A DNA stretch of 50,998 nt from Acidimicrobiia bacterium (GTDB taxonomy: Bacteria > Actinomycetota > Acidimicrobiia > Spongiisociales > UBA5794): NCBI GenBank assembly GCA_029939995.1, contig JAOZRW010000011.1, forward strand, positions 1-50,998, written 5' to 3'. The notes beneath the pieces are model-generated. The model was not told the DNA's origin, searched no databases, and worked only from the letters and a program-made list of their open reading frames with translations. This document shows positions 8,272-15,139 of the stretch, piece by piece. The first letter of the stretch is position 1; every line of letters starts with the position of its first letter. A program made the translations under genes and the position numbers.

Positions 8272-9156
8272 ATGACCACCGAGCCCCTGTATCCGATCCC
8301 GTTCTCGCGCGGCACCGTCGCCGTCGAGGACGTTCGCACGCGGAACCGCCTGTCGCTCGTCGGACTCGTGCTCTTCGGACCGCTTCGACTGGCCATGGTG
8401 GTCGCCGGACGATCGGGTCGCCGCCGGCTCCTGCATCGCCTCGAGCGCCTCTGGTCGCGTGCCGTGATCGACGCCCTGGACGTGCGGCTCACCGTGACGG
8501 GGATCGAGCACATCGATCCGGACGAGCGGTACCTGGTGGCGCCGCTGCATGAGGGTTTCGTCGATCCGCTGGTCCTCACCGCCCTCCCGTTGGACCTCTC
8601 GTTCGCGGCTCGCGACGAGCTGTTCTCGTGGAAGTTCCTCGGCCCCTATCTCCGGGCGTCGGAACACACGAGCATCTCGACCGGCTCCGGCCCCGCCGGG
8701 TATCGGGCTCTGCTTCGCGGCGCCGCCGCGACGTTCGCCCGCGGGGAGAGTTTCGTCGCGTTCCCGCAGGGCAGCCTCCTGGGTGTCGAAGCCGGTTTCT
8801 ACGCGGGCCCGTTTCGCGCAGCCGAGCGACTCGGACGGCCCGTGCTGCCGGTCGTGATCAGCGGAACCCACCGGGTGTGGGAGTACCCGTACGGTTCGAC
8901 GCTGCGGCTGGGCCGCTCGGTACGGATCACGATCCTGCCCCCTATCCCTGCGGGGCTCGCCGTCGAGCAGATGCGCCGGACCGAACGCCTCATGAAGCGG
9001 ATCGCCCTCACGGGATCACCGTCCCCGCGACGCTACGCCCCCGAACGGGACGGCTGGTGGGACACGTACCGGTTCCGGATCGATGCCGACTTCGACGATC
9101 TCGCCCGCAGTGTCCAGCGGCGCAGAGCGGGCGTCCCGGTCGCGCAGCGGTCCTGA
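8272..9156 (+). CDS. PlsC-like 1-acyl-glycerol-3-phosphate acyltransferase family protein
   Basis: Predicted membrane-associated acyltransferase of phospholipid synthesis or remodelling, 294 residues. The catalytic HX4D motif is LHEGFVD. The substrate-binding motif usually written FPEGT reads FPQGS here, and LPVVISGTHRVWE is the fourth conserved block. A hydrophobic stretch near residues 28-45 could sit at the membrane. The Glu-to-Gln change in the FPEG block is unusual and might alter the glycerophosphate pocket. The start has no strong Shine-Dalgarno. The gene is convergent with glgB, 18 bases apart. Confidence 0.8.
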   Translation: MTTEPLYPIPFSRGTVAVEDVRTRNRLSLVGLVLFGPLRLAMVVAGRSGRRRLLHRLERLWSRAVIDALDVRLTVTGIEHIDPDERYLVAPLHEGFVDPLVLTALPLDLSFAARDELFSWKFLGPYLRASEHTSISTGSGPAGYRALLRGAAATFARGESFVAFPQGSLLGVEAGFYAGPFRAAERLGRPVLPVVISGTHRVWEYPYGSTLRLGRSVRITILPPIPAGLAVEQMRRTERLMKRIALTGSPSPRRYAPERDGWWDTYRFRIDADFDDLARSVQRRRAGVPVAQRS

Positions 9157-9174
9157 ACGGCCCCCGTCGAGCGT

Positions 9175-11040
9175 TCAGTCGGCGGGCGCCATGAACAGCA
9201 CCCCGAGCGGCGGAAGATCCAACGACACCGATCGACCCCGCCCGTGCACCGGCGCCTCTGCCGCCTCTACCGTCCCGGACGTGCCGGCGCCCGACCCCCA
9301 GAATCGGGTGTCGTCGCTGTTGAGCAGCGTCTCCCATCGTCCGCCGACCGGTACGCCGATGCGGTAGCCCGGCCGGGTGATGGGTGTCAGGTTCAGGACG
9401 ACGAGGATGGGGCGGGTCCCGCCCTTCCTGAGGAAGCTGAGGATGCTCGAGCCCGCATCGCTCGCATCGATCCACTCGAATCCCGCGGGATCGTGGTCCT
9501 CGACGAACAGCGATTCCTCGCGACGGTAGAGCGTGTTGAGTTCCCGGACCCATCGCTGCATCCCGGCGTGGTTGCCGTGTTCGAGCACGAACCATTCGAG
9601 CTGTCGGTCGACCGACCACTCGGATCGTTGCGCGAACTCGCCGCCCATGAACAGGCACTTCTTGCCGGGCAGGGCGTACTGGTAGCCGTAGAGCGCACGC
9701 AGGTTGGCGAACTGCTGCCACTCGTCTCCCGGCATCTTGTTGATCAGCGAGCCCTTCCCGTGCACGACCTCGTCGTGGGACAGGGCGAGAACGAAGTTCT
9801 CGTCGTAGGCGTACAGCATCCTGAACGTGAGATCGTTCTGATGGAACGAGCGATGCACGGGCTCGTGCTCGAAGTACCGGAGCGTGTCGTGCATCCACCC
9901 CATGTCCCACTTGAATCCGAATCCAAGACCGCCCATGTCGACCGGCTTGGAGACCCCGGCGAAGGCGGTCGATTCCTCCGCGATCGTGGCGATCCCGGGA
10001 TGTTCCCCGTAGGCGACGGTGTTGACCTGCTTCAGCAGCTCGATCGCTTCGAGATTCTCGTTCCCGCCGTAGATGTTCGGTTCCCACTCCCCTTCGGCCC
10101 GCGAGTAGTCCAGGTAGAGCATGGACGCGACGCCGTCGACGCGAAGCCCGTCCACGTGGTAGCGGTCGAGCCAGAAATTGGCCGACGAGACGAGGAAGGA
10201 CCGGACCTCGTTGCGTCCGTAGTTGAAGATGAAGCTCCCCCAGTCGGGATGGAACCCCTTCCTACGGTCCTCGTGCTCGTAGAGCGCCGTCCCGTCGAAC
10301 CGTGACAGGCCGTGCGCGTCGGTCGCGAAATGGGACGGGACCCAGTCGATGATCACGCCGATCCCGGCCTGGTGGAGACGGTCGATCAGGTACATGAGGT
10401 CCTGGGGCGTCCCGAACCGGCTCGTCGGAGCGAAGTAACCGGTCACCTGATACCCCCACGACGGGTAGTAGGGATGCTCGGACAGCGGCATGAACTCGAC
10501 GTGCGTGTACCCCATCTCGTTCAGGTAGGTCGTGAGCGGCTCCGCCAACTCCCGGTATGAGAGAGAGTTGCCGTCGTCACCTTTCCTCCACGATCCCGAG
10601 TGCAGTTCGTAGATCGCCATCGCGGCATCGTGCGACTGGCGCCCGTTGCGGGTCCCCATCCACTCGTCGTCGCCCCACTCGTAGTCGAGGTTCCAGACGA
10701 CGGAAGCCGTCTTGGGCGGAACTTCGGCGAGGAACGCGACCGGATCAGCCTTCTCGATACGCTCCCCCGACGCCGTCGTGATCGCGTACTTGTACGTGTC
10801 CCCGAGACGGGCGCCGGAGATGAACACCTTCCAGATTCCCGATGCGGTCGGGAACATCACATGGGTCGACGCTTCCCAGGCGTTGAATTCCCCGATCACC
10901 GAGACGGCCCGGGCGGAGGGTGCCCACACGGCGAAGTGCGCCCCGCCGTTCGGCAGCATCTGCGCCCCGAGATGGTCGTAGAGATGGGTTTGGGTTCCCT
11001 CGTTGAAGAGATGGACGTCGAGATCGCCGAGAAGCTCCAT
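9175..11040 (-). CDS. glgB: 1,4-alpha-glucan branching enzyme
   Basis: Makes alpha-1,6 branches in glycogen. The 621-residue protein has an N-terminal CBM48 domain (about 25-115, with FAVWAPSARAVSVIGEFNAW) and a GH13 barrel. Region I contains VIIDWVPSHF, region II GLRVDGVASMLY with nucleophile Asp302, region III AEEST with the acid/base Glu at 355/356, and region IV SHDEVVHG. These are the signatures of GH13 subfamily 9 branching enzymes. It lacks the extra N1 domain of E. coli GlgB (about 730 residues). The start at 11040 (MELLGDLD) is supported by TAGGCT seven bases upstream. No other glycogen gene lies alongside, though a GH13 maltodextrin-type enzyme is at 45.4 kb. Confidence 0.93.
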   Translation of the reverse strand: MELLGDLDVHLFNEGTQTHLYDHLGAQMLPNGGAHFAVWAPSARAVSVIGEFNAWEASTHVMFPTASGIWKVFISGARLGDTYKYAITTASGERIEKADPVAFLAEVPPKTASVVWNLDYEWGDDEWMGTRNGRQSHDAAMAIYELHSGSWRKGDDGNSLSYRELAEPLTTYLNEMGYTHVEFMPLSEHPYYPSWGYQVTGYFAPTSRFGTPQDLMYLIDRLHQAGIGVIIDWVPSHFATDAHGLSRFDGTALYEHEDRRKGFHPDWGSFIFNYGRNEVRSFLVSSANFWLDRYHVDGLRVDGVASMLYLDYSRAEGEWEPNIYGGNENLEAIELLKQVNTVAYGEHPGIATIAEESTAFAGVSKPVDMGGLGFGFKWDMGWMHDTLRYFEHEPVHRSFHQNDLTFRMLYAYDENFVLALSHDEVVHGKGSLINKMPGDEWQQFANLRALYGYQYALPGKKCLFMGGEFAQRSEWSVDRQLEWFVLEHGNHAGMQRWVRELNTLYRREESLFVEDHDPAGFEWIDASDAGSSILSFLRKGGTRPILVVLNLTPITRPGYRIGVPVGGRWETLLNSDDTRFWGSGAGTSGTVEAAEAPVHGRGRSVSLDLPPLGVLFMAPAD

Positions 11041-11047
11041 GCGTCGC

Positions 11048-11053
11048 AGCCTA
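11048..11053 (-). promoter_or_regulatory. Probable -10 element for glgB
   Basis: On the minus strand TAGGCT ends seven bases before the glgB ATG, without a Shine-Dalgarno sequence, as at other leaderless-looking genes in the window. Confidence 0.4.
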
Positions 11054-11109
11054 CCGGATCGGACGCTCCCGACTGCTGCCAGAATCGGACCACCGACCGA
11101 AGGGACCCC

Positions 11110-12489
11110 ATGCCGTACCGCACCATCATCGAGCCGTTTCGCATCCACACCGTCCAGGCGATCGACCTTCCTTCACCCGAAGAGCGCGAAGCGGCGCTGC
11201 AGCGCGCCGGCTACAACCTGTTCGGCCTGCACGCGGACGAGGTCATCATCGACCTGCTGACCGATTCGGGGACGGGGGCCATGTCGTCCGAGCAGTGGGC
11301 GGGGATGATGCGCGGTGACGAGTCGTACGCCGGGAGCCGGAGCTTCTTCCGGTTCGAATCGGCGGTCAAGGAGCTGACCGGCTACACGGAGGTGATCCCG
11401 ACGCATCAGGGCCGTGCGGCCGAGAAGATCCTCTTCTCGGTGATGGTGTCCGACGGCGACGTCGTGCCGAACAACACGCACTTCGACACGACGCGGGCCA
11501 ACGTCGAGTACCAGGGAGCCGAAGCGGTCGATCTCGTCGTGCCGTCTGAGCCGTCGGAGATCCTTCCGTTCAAGGGCAACATGGACATCGAGGCGTTGCG
11601 GGCGACGATCGAGCGGGTCGGTGTCGACCGCGTCCCGCTGGTGATGATGACCGTCACCAACAACTCGGGAGGGGGGCAGCCGGTCTCGATGGAGAATCTG
11701 AAGGCCGTTCGCGCCGTCTGCCACGAGTACGGCATCCCGATGTTCCTCGACGCCTGCCGCTTCGCGGAGAACGCCTGGTTCATCAAGCTGCGCGAGGAGG
11801 GGTACGCCGACCGGACCCCGAAGGAGATCGCCCGGGAGATGTTCTCACTCGCCGACGGGTGCACCGTCTCGGCGAAGAAGGACGGACTGGTGAACATGGG
11901 CGGCTTCCTCGCGATGAACGACCACGAGACCTCCCTCCAGGCGAGGAACCTGCTCATCCTGACCGAGGGGTTCCCGACGTACGGGGGGCTCGCGGGCTAC
12001 GACCTCGAGGCGCTCGCTCAGGGACTCGAGGAGGTCCTCGACGAGAACTACCTGCGATACCGGATCCGATCCACCGAGTACCTCGCCGACAAGATCACCG
12101 GGGCGGGCGTCCCGATCGTGCAGCCGGCCGGCGGCCACGCCGTCTACATCGACGCGAAGGCCATGCTCCCCCACATCCCTCCGCACCAGTATCCGGCACA
12201 GGCGCTGGCGATCGAGCTGTATCGCAACGGCGGCGTGCGCGGAGTCGAGATCGGCACGGTGATGTTCGGGCGACCCGACCCCGCCGGCGGTCCGGACGCT
12301 CCGGCGCCGATGGAGCTCGTGCGTCTCGCCATCCCGCGCCGCACCTACACCCAGAGCCACATCGACTACGTCGCGGAAGTGGTCATCGACGTCGCGAACG
12401 GTGCATCGGAGATGCACGGCTATCGCATCGTCGATCAGGCCCCGTGGCTCCGCCACTTCACGGCGCAGTTCGAACCCGTCATCGCCTGA
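11110..12489 (+). CDS. tnaA: Tryptophanase
   Basis: PLP-dependent beta-eliminating lyase that would cleave tryptophan to indole, pyruvate and ammonia. The 459-residue length fits both tryptophanase and tyrosine phenol-lyase. The PLP lysine is in SAKKDGLVNMGG (Lys257). Two positions argue for tryptophanase: FDTT at 125-128 has Asp where phenol-lyases have Thr, and VEIGTVMFG has Ile where phenol-lyases carry the phenol-binding Arg (SMERG). Other family blocks are IDLLTDSGTGAMS, PTHQGR, GGQPVS and GGHAV. An AGGGA site precedes the ATG. No tnaC-like leader or tryptophan permease gene is adjacent. The gene is divergent from glgB and convergent with the next gene. Confidence 0.88.
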   Translation: MPYRTIIEPFRIHTVQAIDLPSPEEREAALQRAGYNLFGLHADEVIIDLLTDSGTGAMSSEQWAGMMRGDESYAGSRSFFRFESAVKELTGYTEVIPTHQGRAAEKILFSVMVSDGDVVPNNTHFDTTRANVEYQGAEAVDLVVPSEPSEILPFKGNMDIEALRATIERVGVDRVPLVMMTVTNNSGGGQPVSMENLKAVRAVCHEYGIPMFLDACRFAENAWFIKLREEGYADRTPKEIAREMFSLADGCTVSAKKDGLVNMGGFLAMNDHETSLQARNLLILTEGFPTYGGLAGYDLEALAQGLEEVLDENYLRYRIRSTEYLADKITGAGVPIVQPAGGHAVYIDAKAMLPHIPPHQYPAQALAIELYRNGGVRGVEIGTVMFGRPDPAGGPDAPAPMELVRLAIPRRTYTQSHIDYVAEVVIDVANGASEMHGYRIVDQAPWLRHFTAQFEPVIA

Positions 12490-12495
12490 CCGCCC

Positions 12496-12551
12496 TGCGA
12501 ACCCAGGGCTCGTAAGCGCACATAGGCGCGCTTCTGGCCCACAGAACGCGT
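12496..12551. repeat. Diverged relative of the 56-bp intergenic repeat, with hairpin
   Basis: This segment between convergent genes starts with GAACCCAGGG like the three closer copies, then shares short blocks (GCGC, CAT, GGCCC). It contains AAGCGC (12514-12519) facing GCGCTT (12528-12533) and the palindrome GAACGCGTTC (12544-12553). Membership in the family is tentative. The hairpin could end both transcripts although no T-run follows. Confidence 0.35.
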
Positions 12552-12571
12552 TCGCTACCCGACGGAGAGAT

Positions 12572-13165
12572 TCAGCGTTCTCTGTTCTTGCGTGCCCGCT
12601 TGGGCACGCTCAGCTTCCGCTGTGCCTCGGCCTTGTCCTCACCGCGGATGCGAAGCGTTCCCTCGGTCGATGCGAGGTGGTGCGCCAGGGTCGATCGGAA
12701 CTTGCGCGACGTGACGGCGTAGCCCTCCATCGGGATGATCTCCCCGTGCACGAGACGGCGGCGTTCGTCGTCCTCGAGCGGCCGCGGCGGCGGCGGAGCG
12801 AGCGGGTTGCCGGGATCGGCCTCTTCACCCAGCGTCGTGATCGTGTCCGGCCCGTCCTCCAGGAGATCGATGCGGATGTGCCACGGCAGCATCTCCGCGT
12901 CTTCGTCGAAGTCGAGCGACATCTCGTCGATGTTCGCATAGGGAACACGGAACGCCCAGTCGCCGTCGGACCCTCCGGCGACGAGGTACAGCGCCTGATC
13001 CGAAAGGAGCCAGAACAGTACGAACTGCTCGACGCCACGCTGATCGAGACCGGCTGCCGACCGTTCGAAGGATTCATCACCGACGAGCAGCGGCCGTGCC
13101 TTGACGCGGGCTTCACTCCGTCCCAGACTCAGTACTTGCTGTTTGAATCCGTCGAGAAGCGCCAT
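12572..13165 (-). CDS. Conserved-looking hypothetical protein
   Basis: Cytoplasmic protein of 197 residues that I do not recognise. It begins MALLDGFKQQVLSLGR, has a mixed alpha/beta middle with many acidic residues (YANIDEMSLDFDEDAEMLPW, about 83-102), a Pro-rich linker (APPPPRPLEDD) and a basic C-terminal tail ending in a KRARKNRER-like segment. No signal peptide or membrane helix. The start at 13165 is supported by TACGCT seven bases upstream and no Shine-Dalgarno. It shares a 50-base divergent promoter region with the CPBP protease gene. Confidence 0.7.
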   Translation of the reverse strand: MALLDGFKQQVLSLGRSEARVKARPLLVGDESFERSAAGLDQRGVEQFVLFWLLSDQALYLVAGGSDGDWAFRVPYANIDEMSLDFDEDAEMLPWHIRIDLLEDGPDTITTLGEEADPGNPLAPPPPRPLEDDERRRLVHGEIIPMEGYAVTSRKFRSTLAHHLASTEGTLRIRGEDKAEAQRKLSVPKRARKNRER

Positions 13166-13172
13166 GGGCACA

Positions 13173-13206
13173 AGCGTAGCGTCACCGTTCGATTCGCCGG
13201 TAGGGT
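13173..13206. promoter_or_regulatory. Divergent promoter elements
   Basis: The 50-base gap holds TACGCT on the minus strand (13173-13178, seven bases before the start at 13165) and TAGGGT on the plus strand (13201-13206, nine bases before the start at 13216). Both look like -10 elements of very short-leader or leaderless transcripts. Confidence 0.4.
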
Positions 13207-13215
13207 TCCCACGAG

Positions 13216-14052
13216 ATGCCCGACACCGAGGATGACAGACCGCCGACCGAACCAGCATCCACGCCGCACCGATCAGTCGAATCGTGGATGCTGGCCGAGT
13301 GGGACCGCATGTGGCATCCGTCGATGTGGCTCCGCAAACCCCCGGGCCGCCACCACATCCACGCCTGGCACATCGCCGCCATCCTGGCGCTCACCGGCTA
13401 CGCGAACGTCGTCGCCAACCAGATTCTCGACCCGTGGTGGCACATCCCGTTCAACCTCGGCATCCTCGGCGTCGCCATCGCGATCGCACGGCATGCGGGG
13501 CTCACCGTCACCGACCTCGGGTATCGAACGGATCGGATGCGCCGCGGCCTCGTCGTGGGTGGAATCGTCATGGCGGTCATCGGCGGAGGCATAGCGATCG
13601 GCATCGCGATGCCGCCGACGCGCGAGTTCTTCTACGACGACCGGGTGATCGATCGGTCCGTGCTCGAGGTGCTCTTCGACGCATTCATCCGGATCCCGAT
13701 CGCAACGGCGTTCTACGAGGAGACCCTGTTCCGCGGAGTCGTGTTCGGCATGTTCGCCCGACGACTGCGGCCGCTCTGGGCGGCGCTGGCGACCAGCGCG
13801 CTCTTCGGGCTGTGGCACATCCTCCCGACGATCCAGACGCTGGACACGAACCCCGCCGGCGGGTTCTTCGAAGGTGTTGCCGGAGTCGTCATCGCCGCCA
13901 CCGGTGCCGTCGCCGGGACGGCGATCGCCGGTCTCGGGTTCCTCTGGCTGCGTCTGCGTGCCAACAGCACGGTGGCACCGGTCATGGCCCACATCGCGAC
14001 GAACGCCTTCGCGCTGCTGGGGGCACTCTTCGTGGTCTACATCCTCACCTGA
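13216..14052 (+). CDS. CPBP-family intramembrane metalloprotease
   Basis: Predicted polytopic membrane protease of the CPBP (CAAX/Abi) family, 278 residues. The family motifs are present in order: EETLFRGVVFG (EExxxR), ALFGLWHI (FxxxH) and MAHIATNAFAL (HxxxN). These Glu and His residues are the expected metal-site residues. The N-terminal 50 or so residues are soluble; hydrophobic helices follow from about residue 53. Biological substrate is unknown; family members process prenylated peptides or act in bacteriocin immunity. It ends one base before the first of two inverted 56-bp repeats. Confidence 0.85.
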   Translation: MPDTEDDRPPTEPASTPHRSVESWMLAEWDRMWHPSMWLRKPPGRHHIHAWHIAAILALTGYANVVANQILDPWWHIPFNLGILGVAIAIARHAGLTVTDLGYRTDRMRRGLVVGGIVMAVIGGGIAIGIAMPPTREFFYDDRVIDRSVLEVLFDAFIRIPIATAFYEETLFRGVVFGMFARRLRPLWAALATSALFGLWHILPTIQTLDTNPAGGFFEGVAGVVIAATGAVAGTAIAGLGFLWLRLRANSTVAPVMAHIATNAFALLGALFVVYILT

Positions 14053-14108
14053 CCCGTCACGAACCCAGGGTTCTCTGCGCCCCATGTGCCGTCTCCAGCC
14101 CGCGGTTC
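14053..14108 (+). repeat. 56-bp intergenic repeat, copy A
   Basis: Begins CCCGTCACGAACCCAGGG and ends AGCCCGCGGTTC. It contains the palindrome GAACCCAGGGTTC. It matches copy B (inverted, 14843-14898) with one mismatch and copy C (30435-30490) with about five. Confidence 0.85.
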
Positions 14109-14151
14109 AGGAACCATCCGGGTCAAGATCGGGCCGTGACCCGTCGACACC

Positions 14152-14844
14152 ATGAGGATGGAGCCGTCGCGATGCACCGGGTGTGGAGCCGAGGTCACGC
14201 TCACGGGCGCCCTCTTCTGCAGCGAGTGTGGAGCGGCGATACGAGACGACTCCAAGCCGGAGTCGGCACCGCACCCGAACCGGCTCTCAGACGACCAATG
14301 GCAGATGGTCACGTGGGTCGCCGTCGCGGTAGCCGCGGTGGCCGCGACCGTGATCGTCATGGTCGTCCTCCAGGGGACGTCGCACACCGATTCCCGCCCG
14401 TCGAATGCCGCCCCGGAAGCGGCGGCTCCGACAACGGAGGCACCGTCCACGGCCCTCAAGACCATGGAGATCATCGATACACCCGTCAACGAAACGGTCG
14501 TGATCGAGTCACCCCGTCTCGGACCCTCCACCCGGTACCACCGTTCGGGCACCGTGGTCGTCGTCAAGGTCACCATGGACGAGTGCGAGCGACGCGACGG
14601 GATGCTCGTGGCGGGCGGGTCGATCCGGAACGACTCCTCGCTCGATCAGACGTTCACGTATGCGCTGACCGTCGACATCGTACGGAACCGTCTGGGCACG
14701 CAACTGGCTCGCCTCCCCGCCGTCGTCGAACGTCTCGGACCCGGGGAGACGGCGGCGTGGCGCGTGGAGACGCCTTCGACGAAAGTCGTCACGATCCGGT
14801 GCGCTGTCGACACGATGACGGTGAAACCACTCACGTTCCCGTGA
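14152..14844 (+). CDS. Zinc-ribbon membrane protein of unknown function
   Basis: Protein of 230 residues with an N-terminal double-CxxC zinc ribbon (CTGCGAE about residue 8 and FCSECGAAI about 23), a single transmembrane helix (about 49-71), a Thr/Pro/Ala-rich linker and an exported C-terminal beta-rich domain (about 105-230). Two cysteines in the outer domain (DECERR and TIRCAV) could form a disulfide. The topology, ribbon inside and beta domain outside, is common in actinobacterial hypothetical proteins; no function can be assigned. Starts at 14152 and 14158 are both possible. The gene is enclosed by inverted copies of a 56-bp repeat; its TGA overlaps the first bases of copy B. Confidence 0.72.
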   Translation: MRMEPSRCTGCGAEVTLTGALFCSECGAAIRDDSKPESAPHPNRLSDDQWQMVTWVAVAVAAVAATVIVMVVLQGTSHTDSRPSNAAPEAAAPTTEAPSTALKTMEIIDTPVNETVVIESPRLGPSTRYHRSGTVVVVKVTMDECERRDGMLVAGGSIRNDSSLDQTFTYALTVDIVRNRLGTQLARLPAVVERLGPGETAAWRVETPSTKVVTIRCAVDTMTVKPLTFP

Positions 14845-14898
14845 ACCGCGGGCCGGAGACGGCACATGGGGCGCAGAGAACCCTGGGTTCGTGACGGG
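14843..14898 (-). repeat. 56-bp intergenic repeat, copy B (inverted relative to A)
   Basis: The reverse complement matches copy A with one mismatch over 56 bases. With copy A it brackets the zinc-ribbon gene as near-perfect terminal inverted repeats of an 846-base unit. I see no target-site duplication at the edges. Confidence 0.85.
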
Positions 14899-14980
14899 GT
14901 TGACAGGGCGGGGTCGATGCGCGAGCATTCGTCCCGTCAGGCGGTCACCCGGCCGCGGCGTCGAGCGAGGAGGAGTCAGG

Positions 14981-15046
14981 ATGATCCGGCGTACCCAGCC
15001 GAACAACCTTCCGGCGGCCCTCGCGCGCGCCCGTTTCCGGCTCTGA
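14981..15046 (+). CDS. Leader peptide ORF upstream of ABC exporter
   Basis: A 21-codon ORF beginning MIRRTQPNN and ending ARFRL, with a strong Shine-Dalgarno (GAGGAGGAG, 14968-14976) close before its ATG. Its stop lies 25 bases ahead of an intrinsic terminator hairpin and 93 bases ahead of the ABC transporter start. A short, well-initiated ORF followed by a terminator is the layout of ribosome-mediated attenuators. GGCGGCC at 15013-15019 within the ORF can pair with the 5' arm of the terminator (15072-15078), giving a candidate antiterminator. In DNA this GC-rich a seven-base match can arise by chance. The peptide itself resembles nothing I know. Confidence 0.55.
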   Translation: MIRRTQPNNLPAALARARFRL

Positions 15047-15071
15047 CCCGGCGACAGCGTTCAAGCGAGAC

Positions 15072-15095
15072 GGCCGCCCACCGGGCGGCCTTTTT
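15072..15095 (+). terminator. Intrinsic terminator in the ABC exporter leader
   Basis: GGCCGCCC (15072-15079), loop ACC and GGGCGGCC (15083-15090) form a perfect eight-base stem followed directly by TTTTT. It lies between the leader ORF and the exporter genes on the same strand, so it would stop the exporter's own transcript unless antitermination occurs or a promoter lies downstream. Confidence 0.8.
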
Positions 15096-15139
15096 GATGC
15101 CCCCACGCTTCCGTCCCACCTGACCACCGAGGACACCAC

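Noticed and set aside
14053-14898. Integron attC sites as an explanation for the 56-bp repeats
   Set aside because: The expected GTTRRRY/RYYYAAC core pairs are not present and the copies are inverted rather than direct.
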